Shown piece after piece: positions 23,494 through 35,105 of a stretch of DNA of 64,000 nt. A program made the position numbers and the translations under genes. The number at the start of each line of letters is the position of its first letter. Positions within the stretch are counted from its first letter, which is position 1. Origin of the DNA: Perkinsus olseni (taxonomy: Eukaryota; Perkinsozoa; Perkinsida; Perkinsidae); NCBI GenBank assembly GCA_013115135.1, contig JABANP010000095.1, positions 72,001-136,000 of the forward strand, given 5' to 3'. The notes beneath the pieces were generated by a model. It was not told where the DNA came from. It saw only the letters and a program-made list of their open reading frames with translations, and made no database searches.

Positions 23494-26400
23494 ATGGCTA
23501 GTGTAGATGATCTCCTGAAGAGCGTCGAGAAAACACAGAAAGATGTCCAGTCGGTGAAGGGCCAAGTTCAGAGTGTCGCGGGTAATGCACCTCAGAGGGC
23601 AACGAACCAGCTCTCGTCGCACAGCACTCACGTTGTGGACATCTCACCCAAGCCGGTAGTTCAGCCGCCTTTGCTCAGACAAATTAAAGGCCATAAAGGT
23701 GCAAGTGGATCAGCGTAAAGTCGCAGCAGGTGGCGCAGGAGGGACCGCGGCCATCAATGCCGTCTTCGTTCAAAAGGAACTCGATAGAGCCCGAGGGATC
23801 ATCTCCAAGTACTCATCGCCATTGATGACGGACTTCCTGACAGTCCACCAGGTTCATGGCGATGATACAGCCCCCAGCTGATGGGGAAGGGAGTGGCCCT
23901 CAGGACGAGGCAGTAGCTGCCGCACAGGCTACGATCGACATGCTGGCGAAGAGAAAGAACGCTACTGATGACCTTTCCAGGCCACTGTACGGCTCTCACA
24001 GGGCTCCACGACATGAGAGGCTCGCGGTTGGTCAGGTTCGAGAGACTAGGAGGCGATACGGCGCTAGAAGCGTGTATCGGTCTAGTTTACGCGAAGGCGC
24101 TGCAAGATCCGAGGACCCGGTGAGGGATTGTCAACAATGGAAGGTGTTCGAAGGTGCTGCTGCTGTAGGGCCTACTTTGAGAAGAACCAAAGGAAAATTG
24201 ACTCGATAAAGAAAAAGATGCACCAGTTCTTATCGGGTCAATTTGGTAAGGCCCGCCGTCGGCAAGGCTGAGTAGAGCTGCTCACTGGCGTCTGGCCGCA
24301 GGTGGAGCTTCCAAGTACGATCTGGACGACTTGAAAATGATGCACTATCAAATGAACATTACTGACTTTCAGTTCGACGTGGTAGGTTGAGAATCTGCGC
24401 CAATCAGCGTGAATACCTACTCAGATGTCGGAGCTTTTCCATCACACTTTCGAGGCCGTAGGGGCCCATCCAAATGCAGTAAAGGTAAGGTGCTGCTCCC
24501 AGCTGGGGAGAATACTCATTACGATAGGATGCCATGCGAGCTATTGGCCAAGTGCGTAAGGCCATCACCACAGGGTGCACTGTACGCATGGAGCTTGCGA
24601 GGAGGAGTATTGAGAAGGGGAAGGACGGCCTTTATAGAAGGTAATCGACACAAGGGTCATAAGTATGCAGTTGTATTTGATAAGGCTCGGAGAGGCTGAG
24701 GGCATCAAGACCTTCATGGATAGGGTCTATGAATTGGTAGTCAACGACCATAGGCTCAAGACCTACTTCGCGGACAAGGACGTTGAGAAGTGATAACCGC
24801 GCATCGCCTGTTGCTGGGAGTGCGTTACCTTTAGGGTTAAGAACTCTCAATTGGTATGGATAACAGAGGCTCTGGGTGGCCCGAAGACTTGGCAAGGTGA
24901 GCAGGCCGTGCTGAGTGGGCTACTGAATACTGCCACTGCATGATTGCCGACTGCATCAGGTAAAGACCTCAAGGAGGTTCATAGGGACCTGGGTGTTAAC
25001 GATTACCTTTTCGACTGCTTCATTATGAACTGCCAAAAAGCCCTTAATGGTCTTGGTGTGGAGGAAGATGTCATGGATGAGGTCGTGTACTGGGAACCAC
25101 TTGTACGCGTCCCTCAGTGGATTCCTCTGTGGAGTAGCACTACGAGACGTAACGGGAGACTGACTAGGTCCCGCTGAGAAATATTCGTCTTGGGTTGCTT
25201 GTACTGTGCAGTAACCGTCCAAGACAAGTAAGGTTGGGCTATTCCATGTCATTATCCCGCAGGTACTGGTCTCACTGGAGCCAGCTAGGGATGGAGTACT
25301 ATGCAGGACTAGTGGACTCAGCGCTACGTCCAAAAGTAGTCAGTGGAAAAACAGTGCTAGAAAGGCTAGGCGGGGAGATGAACTTGGAAGCTGTCATCGA
25401 GACGATGTAGTACAGGGATGAGATACTATGCCATGCAAGAGTGGTCGGAAGCCGGCGGCCTTGGACTCGTGCTTTCGTCGATCTTGGAAGGAGTCAATCA
25501 ATTCACAGGTACACAGGCTGCCTCCTTGATCCCAGAGTGAAGTACTTCTTCTCGAAAGATACCTCTAAAATGACTCACATCAAATCCAAAATGGTAAGTG
25601 CTGCTGTCGAGCTTCAAGCCAAGCTGACTGTCGGTGTCTAGGTACAGTTATTAACAGGGATGCTCGGCGGCCCTCAGCTGTATCCGGTGAACAACCTTAG
25701 ACCAGCTCATTACGGTCTAAACATTACCGACTACCAGTTCGATGCTGTCCTGGAGAATTTTCAAGTTGGACTGGATGCAGGTATCGTTCGGTGAGCACCG
25801 TTCTTCAGGTGGCTGCGAATATTATGGAAGTGGAGCCAGCAGTGATGAACGACATGGTGGAAGTAGTGAGGTTCACTAGGAGCCCTATCACCTGTGGTTG
25901 CACGGTGAGGCTCGAGATCGCGAGGAAGAAGACAGAAAGTCAAGGTGAGTAGCGAGATGCGACGGCGCCGGGGAGCGGACCTCTTCCGCGCTTCGCGTCC
26001 GTGAGGGTGGTGCGAGTAGGTGCAGCCGGTAGTTGTCATTACGGCGGTTCGAAGTCTTCGCTGCTGCTCGTGGGCTCAGTGTAGTACTAGCAGATAATGC
26101 GATATCATAATGGCCGAGAAATGAAATCAAGCCGTCTGTCCCGATGGGGCGTCATTTTGAAGCGCGAGCTAGAGTGATCCGCTTGGAAGGATGGCTCAGG
26201 GTCCCTTCACTGCGTCTTAGGCACAGAGGGCCTCATATCGATCCTCGGCGGGCAGGAAGGGGTTGTCAGTTGGGTCGCCAAGGTTTATGATAGAGTCCTC
26301 GTTGACGACAGGGTGAAGCATTTCTTCCAAGGCTCCAAGCTGGACGCTGTGATGGAGAGTCAAGGTGGGGAGGACACTGCCTGCTTCTTCGTCATATTAT

Positions 26401-29188
26401 GCATTGTCGATCGATTCATGGAGACGACCAGGTCGCTGTTGTACTCAGGGAAGTACTTCCAGCAGTTGTTCGGTGCCTCGGCTGGGTACAGAGGCCGCGA
26501 CCTACCCGAGATACACAGCACGATACAGATATCGGACTTCCACTTTGATTCATTTATGGAGTCCTGTCGTGAGGCATTCCAAGCCATGGGAGTTGACAGC
26601 GAGACCATCGATGACTGTAACATGGCATGTTGCTCGCTGACGGGTCTGATGTTCTACCTCTTAGGCACAGTGCTGATGGAGTCCCTCAGGCTACAGATAG
26701 TTAACAAGGAGCTGATGAACCACGATGTGAAGAGGGCACTGGAGATGGCCAACCAGAAGCCACTGTAGGCGAGGACAGAGGGGCGTATGTTCCTCGTGAC
26801 GATAGTGTCTTCAGTTACGACCGTTTGGGTGGAGAGAACAGTCTTGAAAAGCTCATAGACTTGGCTTACGAGAAGGCACTGCAAGACGACCGTTTGCGCA
26901 GCTTTTTCGAGAAGAACAAGGCGAAGGTTACGACGATCAAGAAGAAGATGACACAGTTCATCGGAGGCCTCATCGGCGGCCCCGTCACCTACGACGCAAA
27001 AGACTTACTGTAGGAGCTTATCGCTAGACCTGAGACCGGTAGTATTCGCTTCTGCTCAGACCGGCTCACTATGGCATGAATATTACCAATTTCCACTTCG
27101 ACGTGATGCTCACCATACTAGCCACCACTCTACTCAACGATATTGGCGTCGAGAAGGCCTTGGCGAGGGAGCTGATGAGTGCCTTGCAGCCGGTGAGGTC
27201 TGACGTCACCAAAGGCTTCACTGTGAGAGGGGAGGTTGCTAGGAAGAACGTTGCAGACGGTAGTAGCGACACAGTCATGGTGCATGATAGACTTGGCTCG
27301 AGTCAGGTGTAGATCATCTCTTCGGTCGGATGGGTGGTAAGGACGGCCTTCTGAAGATTATTGATAGCCTGTAAGCCATCGTCGTAACCTCATCCTCCGC
27401 TACCGCGACAGCTGTGCTCAATCTCTCCTGATATTCAAGAGTACCGCATTAGATAGGGTCTGAGGGTGGGCCACTCGGCGCCCGACGCTTTCATGCTGCG
27501 TGTTATGCCGGGAGGTGTTCGACGCCATTGGCTCAGGTACGAGATCCTCGCTGAGGATGCGAGGGTGAAGGAGTTCTTCGGTGGTGGTGTATTGGAGAGA
27601 ATAAGGGATGGACAGACGACAGTCCTCGTGGAGCTACTCGGCGGCCCGAAGGTCTACCAAGGTGCCGTAGCGTGAAGTCATTTAAAAATAGACTCTGTGG
27701 GAATCGAACCGGCGTGATGCTCAGGCCGAGACCTTGTCGCTGTCCACAAGACTCTGGGCGTTACAGACTATCATTTCGATGCCTTCCTAGTGGACTTTCA
27801 TAAAGCACTCAGCGGAGCAGGGTTAGACGGGGACCTCATCGATGCGGTCATCATCACTTTGGAGCCCCTACGAGACACCGTGCTGGGGAGAGATCCTGGT
27901 AGGCGTCTTGTCGTATTCCTCAAGATGCCTATGGTACGATCACAAGCTGATAGATAACAGCTCGATACCAACTTTTAAGGAACTTCCCCTCTCCTCACGC
28001 TAGTACATTAGAAAGCGCTCCTCGGTAGGTGAATCAGCCGTAGCGCAACAGATGAAGCAGAAGAACGGCAAGCCTGTTATAGAACGATTGGGAGGGGATA
28101 TGAACCTCGAGACAATAGTGGAAGGGATGTAGCAACTCTCCTCGTCACGTCGACTTCCGTATCGATACCCTCGGCAACTATGGGAGATCCTCGTGTTTCT
28201 GCTGGCAGGTACGAGAAGGCTCAAGTGGACGACAGGCTGAAATTCTTCCTGGATAAGGGAAAGCAAAAAGTCCGGCAAATAAAGCAGAAGATGTATACCA
28301 CTCCTTCACTTCCTCTCCGCGTCCTCCTCAGCGTCCATCTATCAGGTATCAGCTCATGTGCGGCGCCCTGGGAGGGCCGACCCTGTACGACTTGAATAAG
28401 CTCAAGCCCGCACACTACAATATGAATATCACCGACTATCACTTCGATGCGGTGAGGGCGTCGTGGACTCCTGCCGCACCAATGCTGGGAGCGTGCGTAG
28501 ATTCTGGCCTGTTTCGCTGACACGTGCCAAGAGATGGACGTAGATGCGGATACAGTGGACGACGCCTGTCTGGTGAGTTCAGCCTCCCTTGGTAGCGTTG
28601 GACGGCCGTCTTCTCCCAGGTCCTCAATAGTGTCCGGAGCGATATCACCGCAGGCTGCACGGTTCGAATGGAGCTGGCCAGGAGACGGAGTCAAGTCGAT
28701 GGTAGGTACCCGGTCCGTTGTAGTTCTGTAGGGTTGCGGTCTTCAGGCGACGATCAGCTGTTTGCTCGCCTCGGAGGTATGGAGGGGGTGGAAGACGTTG
28801 TGACGCGCCTTTACGAGTGCGTGGAGCGGGACAGGAGGATAAACAACTTCTTCACCGGAGCGAAGCTACAGGCTATCAAGCGTACGCAGAGTGACTTCAT
28901 AATAAAGACCCTTGGCGGGGACCGACTGATTACAACGGCCGATCACTTGGAGGAGATCCATGCCGTCTTGGCCATAACCGACTTCCACTTGGACGTCTTC
29001 TTTCCAGCTCATGGCGAGGGCCCTCAGGGACTGCGGGCACGACGGTGACTCTGTCGATGAGGTCCGGTCGCTGTCTCTGCGCACCAGCGACACTGAGTTG
29101 TGCTCATCAGGTCCTCGTGCGGCTTGAAGGCCTCCGAAAACACATCCTAGCAGCACATTATGAGAAGAAAGGCTATAGTGTGAAGTGA
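23494..29188 (+). CDS. eight-domain truncated haemoglobin, copy A
   Basis: A gene of about thirty short exons with GT-AG introns of roughly 45-60 nt and a few longer ones. A heptad-like N-terminal segment (starting MASVDDLLKSVEKTQKDVQ) leads into eight tandem group-1-type truncated globin domains. Each has the A-helix R-L-G-G or similar start, Tyr at B10, Phe at CD1, the G-G-P turn and the proximal His F8: for example LKMMHYQMNITDFQFDV (domain 1), LKEVHRDLGVNDYLFDCF (2), LPEIHSTIQISDFHFDSF (4) and LVAVHKTLGVTDYHFDAF (6). Truncated globins bind haem and handle O2, NO or peroxide. No signal peptide is seen, so a cytosolic location is inferred. The frame breaks at 25332-25335 (extra A) and about 29001-29005 (extra base in TTTCC); the last domain also has a compensated pair of indels at 28916-28950. 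It lies 136 nt from the start of copy B. Confidence 0.85.
24035..29188 (+). repeat. eight globin-domain array in copy A
   Basis: Approximate genomic starts of domains 1-8: 24035, 24685, 25354, 26221, 26815, 27307, 28028, 28747. Domains 1, 3, 5 and 7 share an H-Y-x-x-N-I-T proximal-His motif, a Lys-rich E helix ending in Met (for example KKKM), and a C-terminal V-R-x-E-x-A-R-K/R. Domains 2, 4, 6 and 8 share a Gln in the E helix, a G-R-D-L or similar turn before the His, and mostly an L-E-P-x-R-like last helix. Introns often split the B10 Tyr codon region or the G-G turn at the same place in different domains. Confidence 0.85.
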
Positions 29189-29324
29189 CCTTTGGAATAC
29201 ATGCAACCGTACCATCGACGGCCTTCGCCTCTTCATCATGTCCGGTGTTCTTCGACACATCTGGTCATTCATCGTCGTGTTGGTTAATTCATTACCTGGG
29301 GCCCGTAGTGGAGCCTTAGTCGAG

Positions 29325-32300
29325 ATGGCGGACATCGTTGGTCTCATCACCAACGTTGAACGAGCGCATACTGACCTGCAGCAGCTGCGGACCAAGATGG
29401 CCAGTGTTACTGGTGAGTAGTACACCTCCTGTGGTGACTGTATGGCATGGGCGTTAGGCAAGCTGGAGGCTATCAAGCAGCAAGTCGGGCCGGCGGCAGG
29501 TGGTGGTGAAGACGGTACGACAACCATCAATGCATACTACGTGCAGAGTGAGCTGAGGAAGGCACGGGAGACGCTCGACAGGTTAGCGGGAGTATCAGCG
29601 GCCTGCTCATGCATGGGAAGCATACGGTTCATGCTGATTCGCCGATCGGGCTGATAGACTGAGATTGGTGTAACATAGTACCATGAAGTAGGTCTCTGGT
29701 CTCGTGTCGTAGTGGAGCTGGTTTGGATGAAGGCTCCACGTTCAGGGAAGCTCATCTTTTGATGTAGGTTCATGTCGATAGTACGAGAGCGAGCCGAGAA
29801 GCAAGACGCCACCAGCGCAGATGATGAGCTCCTCGAGGCCGAGGCAACCATGGAGGCACTGAGGAAGAAGTTGAAGGGCAACGACGACAAATCTAGGCCA
29901 TTGTGGGCTCCTCGGGTCAACCTAGGATTCGTCATATTCTCTCTTATCGTGCTCAGGATCGAGCGTCTAGGCGGTGACACAGCGATAGAGACATGTGTGA
30001 AGCTGGCCTACGCTCAAGCCGTGAAGGACAGTCGAACGAAGTGAGCCTCAAACGACCGGGACTAGGGAGAGGGAAGGTCGTCGCCTTTTAGGGCGTATTT
30101 TGACAAGACCAAGAGGAAGATGGACTCGACTAAGAAGAAGATGCATCAGTACCTCGCGGGGGCGTTCGGTGAGCAAGCTGCTCGACCGTCGTGGATTGCA
30201 AGTTGGGGGTTGATTCAGGCGGCGCCTCAACATACGATAACGATGGGCTGAAAGCAATTCATTATCAGCTCAACATCACCGACTTCCACTTCGACGCGGT
30301 AGCCTTCGTACCGTGGCTGCTGCTGCTCCTGCACACTCCCTTTTTAGTTCGCGGAGATGTTCCACCGAACATTCATCGCTACTGGAGCTCATGCCAATGC
30401 TGTCAGAGTAAGGCTGGACGTCCAGCTGCAGGGCCCCTCACCGCCGGGCTCCTCAGGATGCGATGAGGGTCTTAGCGGCTACTCGGAAGGACATTACCAC
30501 GGGATGCACTGTCCGGATGGAGCTTGCCAGGAGGAGCACTGAGAAGGGCCTTGATGCTCTCTACAAGCGGTAAGTTCATGGCTGCTGCTGCTCGCTCCAG
30601 CTACAGCTAGACCTGGTTCGCTCCCAAGCATTCAATGCGGTAGGAAATCTGCCGGTCTCTCGCTGCCATGTGGTGCCTGTCTGCGCTGCCTTTGTCGTCT
30701 CCCAAACCTAGGGTGTGTGCAGGCTCGGGGAAGCTGATGGAATCCGCGACTTTGTGGACCGCGTCTACGACCTACTCATCGGTGACAAGAGGATGGTATC
30801 TTATTTTGAGGGCAAGAATCTGGATGGGTGAGTCTCGGACGCGCAGCAGTCCCTGCCGTTCACTCTCCTATGCTTAACGCATCATGTTGACTGGGGCATG
30901 TCTGTCATCTTCGGGATCGGCATTGGTGTTTCAGGATAAAGAAGGCCCAGCTGGTCTACATAACTGCGCTTCTGGGCGGCCCTAAGGCGTGGCAGGGTAG
31001 TAGGCGTCAACCGTCCGCCCTTCCCCTTCATGACTGTGGAGGACGAGCTTGCTCTGATCAGGCAGAGACCTCGCTGAGATCCACAGTGGTCTAGGGATCG
31101 ATGACTATGGCTTCGATTGCTTCACCATGAACTGCGAAAAGGCCCTAAATGCCATGGGAGTTGACGAAGATACTATCGACGAGGTCCTTCCTACACCCAC
31201 CTCCTACGCTCATACCACAACACCCCCACCTCCTCTTTAGATAGTAGTCACCATGGAGCCTCTGCGTGATGAGGTCCTGAACAGGAGGCGTGGCTTGAGG
31301 GCCGAGACCAAGATGGTAGATGGGCAGTCAATTCTCGAGAGGATAGGCGGGGAGATGAACCTGGAGGCTGTTGTTGAGACCATGTATCTCTTATCCTCAT
31401 GCTCCCCCATCCCCATGATAGCCTCTGACATAGGTTCTCCGGCTGCGTTGTCGACCCACGCGTGAAGTACTTCTTCACAAAAGACCCCTCCAAGTTGAGC
31501 GGCATACAGATCAAATTCGTGAGGCCGTCTCCGCTGTGGAGTCAGGCGTGTGAATCTTTCTGCCGGATTAGACTCAACTCCTCACCGGTCTCCTCGGTGG
31601 TCCCAAGACCTACGACTACGCCCGACTGAGGCCGGCTCACTACAACCTCAACATCACCGATTACCAATTCGATGCGGTTGTCGAGAATCTCCAAGTGAGG
31701 CTATTTTCACTCGCACAGCCGTTCAAGGAGCTTCCGACATCTGTCAGGCAGTATGCGGTATGATGGACTTGTCTGACGCTGTGGTAGCCGATATCTCTGA
31801 GGTCATATCCACCCTGCGATCCTACATTACTTGTGGTTGTACTGTGCGCTACGAGATCGCTAGGAAGAAGACTGAGGCTTCCGGTGAGCAGCTTCTAAGG
31901 ATAGAGGCGGCTGCCTCTATGCGGTATCAATTGGCCAGGTACGGAGGGGCTCTTCAACCAGCTAGGGCGGGATGAGGGCATCACTAAGTTCATGGATGAT
32001 CTATACGCTCTGGTCACACGAGATGATAGGATCAAGCACTTCTTTCCAAGGAGCCAAGCTGGATGCTGTCAAGGAAAGTCAATGTAGTACCCCAGGAGCA
32101 TCGGACGATCAGCGGGAGGAGTGGTATGCAGCTGCCTCCTCTTCCTGTGAAGGTATCTTCTTCAAGGAGCTCTTCGGTTCCACAACGCACTACACTGGTC
32201 GTGATCTGCCGTCAATCCATTCGCTCATCCAAATATCCGACTTCCATTTCGACTCCTTCCTAGACTGTGCAAAGGTAGCTTTGGACAAGATGGGCATGGA

Positions 32301-34704
32301 CCCGGATACAATCGACGATTGTGAGTATCATCATCACCATGCATTGCTCGGCCCTCCACGGGTCCCTTTCCTCTTCGCAGGCGTTGTCTTGATGGAGTCG
32401 GTCCGGAGGAAGCGTTGTTAACAAAGAGCTCATGCAGCATGACGTCAAGAAGGCTATGGAGTTAGCGAACAAGAAACCTTTGTAAACAGCGGTAGCAACC
32501 TTGCCTTGTCCATCGCAAGGCAGATACGACCGTCTTGGCGGCGAGTACACTATTACTAAGCTGATGGACTCAGCATACGATAAGGCGCTAGTAGATGACA
32601 GGCTGCGCTTCTTTTTCGAGAAGAACAAAGCGAAGGTAGCCAGTGTTAAGAAGAAGATGGCCCAATTCGTGTCCGCACTGACGGGAGGACCGACGGGATA
32701 CGATGCTAGCGATCTCAAGTGGGTCTGCTCTACTGCAAACTCCCCATACCGATATTTCTCAGACCTGCTCACTATGCTATGAACATATCCAACTTCCACT
32801 TTGACACCATGCTCGGCCTCCTGGCCATCACCCTGCTGGAGGACCTCAAAGTTGACAAGGCCCTTGCACGAGAGTTCATGGCCTTGCTGCAGCCTGTCAG
32901 GGCTGATATCACTACTGGTTACACAGTCCGCTCTGAGATGGCCAGGAAGAGCGTCGAAAAAGGTAGTAATTGCTGCATCCATCCTTTCGGGTCGGTGTAG
33001 ACAGAGTGTGCGTTGAGGGGATCCTGTCCAATCGAAGGACCGCATTATCGACGTAGGTCTTGACCACCTGTACGAGCGGATGGGTGGAAAAGAGGGCATC
33101 CTCAAGCTACTTGACAGTTTGTACGAATCATCCACGTTTGGCAGCATCTTTTCAAGCCATGATGACAGGTATCAATTAGTGGCGGGCGATGCCCGGATAA
33201 AGGACTTCTTCGGTGATGGCACCTTAGAGAAGATCCGAGAGGGCCAGACGCTCGTCTTAGTGGAGCTGCTCGGAGGTCCTAAGGTCTACAATGGTAAGAA
33301 GAGCGTTGCGAGAGGTGTGATGGAGAGAATTCTCACAGGTCGGGACCTGGCAGAGATTCATAAAAACCTCGACGTCACGGACTACCATTTCGACTGCTTC
33401 TGCAGCGACTTTCAGAAGGCTATGATGGGCCTCGGCATGGACGAGAATCTCATCGATGAGGTCCTCATCACGATCGAACCCCTACGATTAACGGTCCTTA
33501 GGACGAGATGGCAGTAAGTCAGTCTCGGAACGGTCCAAGGTGGCGATGGAATCATTTCAGACGAGGCCGCGCTCGCCGCACAGATGAAGGTGAAGGACGG
33601 CAAATCGGTCATCGAGCGGCTAGGTGGTGACATGAACTTGGAAGCCATCACTGAGTCTATGTAGGGCCGCAGGAGAGGGAATTGCAGGGCACTGGATGAG
33701 TAGGTTCGATAAGGCGATGACTGATGATAGGATACGCTTCTTCCTGGACAAAGGGAAGGCTAAGATCCGCGCGCTCAAACAGAAGATGTAGTGGCCTGTG
33801 TCATGCTTCATCGTCGAAGGTCCCATTGGAAGGTACCAACATCTGGCGGGGGCGTTTGGAGGTCCGAAGCACTACGACCCAGCAGGGATCAAGCCGGCTC
33901 ACTATAACATGAACATCACAGATTATCATGTTGATGCAGTAGGGCGAGGATACAGTCGCTATATACACCTATCAGCCCTATACTCACAGATGCTGGATTG
34001 CTTCACGGAGAGCTGTCAAGAGATAGACATCGATCCTGATACCATCGATGATGCTGTCATGGTACAGCCCTGGTCACCCTAACCAGACCGTTTCGTACGG
34101 TCGCCCGTCAGGTGATGAACAGCGTTAGGAGCGACATTACAACTGGCTTCGCACTCCGGCGGGAGTTAGCCCAAAAACGAGATGGTCAGGATGGTGAGTT
34201 GCAGCTGCCGGTCCAACGCGAACTGGTGATGGTCTTGAGCAGGTGAGGACCAGCTCTTCTCGAGACTGGGTGGTCTCGAAGGGGTCGACGAATTCGTTAC
34301 TCGACTTTACGAATGCGTTGAACGAGATAGGAGGCTCAACCAGTTCTTCACCGGCGCCAAGTTGAAAGCAATCAAGCAAGCACAAACGGACTTCATCATA
34401 AAAACCTTGGTTGGGCCGTCCGACTACAGCGGACGGTCACTCGAAGAGATCCATGCCGTGCTGGCCATCACTGACTACCACATCGACTGTTTCTTACAAC
34501 TGGTGGCCCGGGCATTGCGAGACTGCGGCCATGATCAGGAGACCGTGGATGAGGTGAGTTCGAGTATTGTTTTTCTGATTATTATATAATTAAACTATCG
34601 AGACCAATGCATGTGAGTTGTGGCAGGTAATAGTAAAACTCGGGAATCTCCGAGCTAGCATACTGAAGAGTTACTACGCAAAGATGGGCTATACAGCTAA
34701 GTGA
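29325..34704 (+). CDS. eight-domain truncated haemoglobin, copy B
   Basis: Tandem paralogue of copy A with the same domain order and matching intron positions. The start at 29325 is chosen because the N-terminal segment (MADIVGLITNVERAHTDLQ) aligns with the copy A start. Eight domains follow, with proximal-His motifs such as LKAIHYQLNITDFHFDA (1), LAEIHSGLGIDDYGFDCF (2), LRPAHYNLNITDYQFDAV (3), LAEIHKNLDVTDYHFDCF (6) and LEEIHAVLAITDYHIDCF (8). It ends SYYAKMGYTAK, parallel to HYEKKGYSVK in copy A. Frame breaks needing one base skipped occur at 32043-32047, about 32413 and about 33503; in each case copy A is in frame at the same place, supporting indels rather than loss of function. Haem binding in all domains is inferred from the conserved His. 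Confidence 0.85.
29957..34704 (+). repeat. eight globin-domain array in copy B
   Basis: Approximate genomic starts of domains 1-8: 29957, 30723, 31327, 31939, 32524, 33057, 33562, 34243. Each domain is most like the domain of the same number in copy A (for example domain 5 ends in VEKG-type linkers and domain 8 shares LYECVERDRR in both). This shows that the eight-domain gene existed before the gene was duplicated. Confidence 0.85.
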
Positions 34705-35105
34705 CTGTATGGACATTTTACTAATGAAGTTATCATTCTGTGCATACATAATGTTGTCTGTTGTGGAGATATAAGCTCGCTGCGTTAATAGTGCTGCACG
34801 TTATCACGTTGGGTGGGAGGCACTGATCAGTGCCCCTGACAATGATTATGACGGCGACAATCAAGATGGGAGTGTAACTGGTAGCCATAAGATGGTCATG
34901 CAAGACATGTGATTGTTTACCTCCGAACTCCACCGGATGCGCTCTGCGCTGGCAGGGATGCACTTGCCTCTTCATTCGAGACTGCACCATTATATGATTC
35001 AGAATAGACTTATGTTCAAACCGATGTAACTTCTACTGGCTTCGAGTACCCGGAACTGAACAACTTCCTCACTCATTGAGAAACACCCATAAAAAATCTT
35101 TGCAT
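34705..35105. other. intergenic between convergent genes
   Basis: A gap of about 0.4 kb between the end of globin copy B (plus) and the end of the E1 beta gene (minus). AT-richer than the genes around it, with no conserved frame; expected to hold the two 3' UTRs. Confidence 0.5.

Noticed and set aside
27690..27720. Possible tRNA on the minus strand (CCGGTTCGATTCCCAC) inside a globin A intron
   Set aside because: Only a T-arm-like piece; no D-arm, anticodon arm or complementary acceptor strand at the right distance.
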